Of a stretch of DNA of 12,892 bases, positions 12,874 to 12,892 are shown in pieces; within the stretch, counting starts at the first letter, position 1; each line of letters starts with the position of its first letter. The stretch comes from Oscillospiraceae bacterium (GTDB lineage Bacteria; Bacillota; Clostridia; Oscillospirales; Acutalibacteraceae): positions 2,199-15,090 of the forward strand of contig DOZQ01000184.1 of the NCBI GenBank assembly GCA_003517915.1, in the 5' to 3' direction. The notes below the pieces were generated by a model. It saw only the letters and a program-made list of their open reading frames with translations, was not told the origin of the DNA and searched no databases. The position numbers and the translations under genes are program-made.

Positions 12874-12892
12874 AGACTGTCAAAGAACCCCG

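Noticed and set aside
1..12892. CRISPR array, tRNA or rRNA genes, transposase or phage genes
   Set aside because: Looked for; no regularly spaced direct repeats, no tRNA-like fold or rRNA segment, and no mobile-element protein motifs were seen.

Overview
The window looks like an anaerobic, Gram-positive-type (Clostridia-like) genome of roughly 50% GC. The evidence is a tRNA-dependent T-box leader, strong AGGAGG-type Shine-Dalgarno sites, a clostridial-type adenylosuccinate lyase, and ferredoxin-dependent 2-oxoacid oxidoreductase genes. The leftmost ~1.2 kb may be of different ancestry: its MiaB reads to me like a Desulfobulbales/deltaproteobacterial protein. I flag this as a possible horizontal transfer or contig join.

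Layout. Everything from 1 to about 9300 is on the minus strand, read right to left. From a strong promoter (9296-9324) comes a T-box leader (about 9290-8995), then a tight four-gene operon: an OFA-type MFS carrier (8969-7770), iorA (7766-5970), iorB (5976-5371) and paaK (5387-4152). A large hairpin at 4086-4126 closes it. A second minus-strand unit has its own promoter (4018-4046) and a 5' UTR hairpin, and carries a subgroup Ic aspartate-type aminotransferase (3938-2670), purB with a TTG start (2652-1216), a small DUF4911-like gene (1214-981) and a miaB cut by the window edge (959-1). On the plus strand, 9721-12786 encodes a secreted multidomain family GH53 endo-beta-1,4-galactanase, followed by a hairpin at 12846-12873.

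The most interesting element is the T-box operon. The specifier loop reads UGG (Trp), and the antiterminator bulge reads UGGC, which pairs with the GCCA end expected of tRNA-Trp (discriminator G73). The two signals agree independently. A T-box that opens on Trp starvation is an odd way to control an amino-acid degradation pathway. It makes sense if the operon runs in the assimilatory direction: import indole-3-acetate or another arylacetate (MFS), activate it to the CoA thioester with ATP (PaaK), and reductively carboxylate it with reduced ferredoxin to indolepyruvate (IorAB), which any transaminase turns into Trp. I propose a tryptophan-responsive arylacetate salvage operon. Arylacetate carboxylation itself is known from methanogens and rumen anaerobes; the T-box logic and the transporter assignment are my inference.

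The divergent region 9302-9720 holds no convincing gene. It has an A/T-rich promoter region, a cre-like site and a leader for the galactanase gene, whose start overlaps a four-codon micro-ORF.
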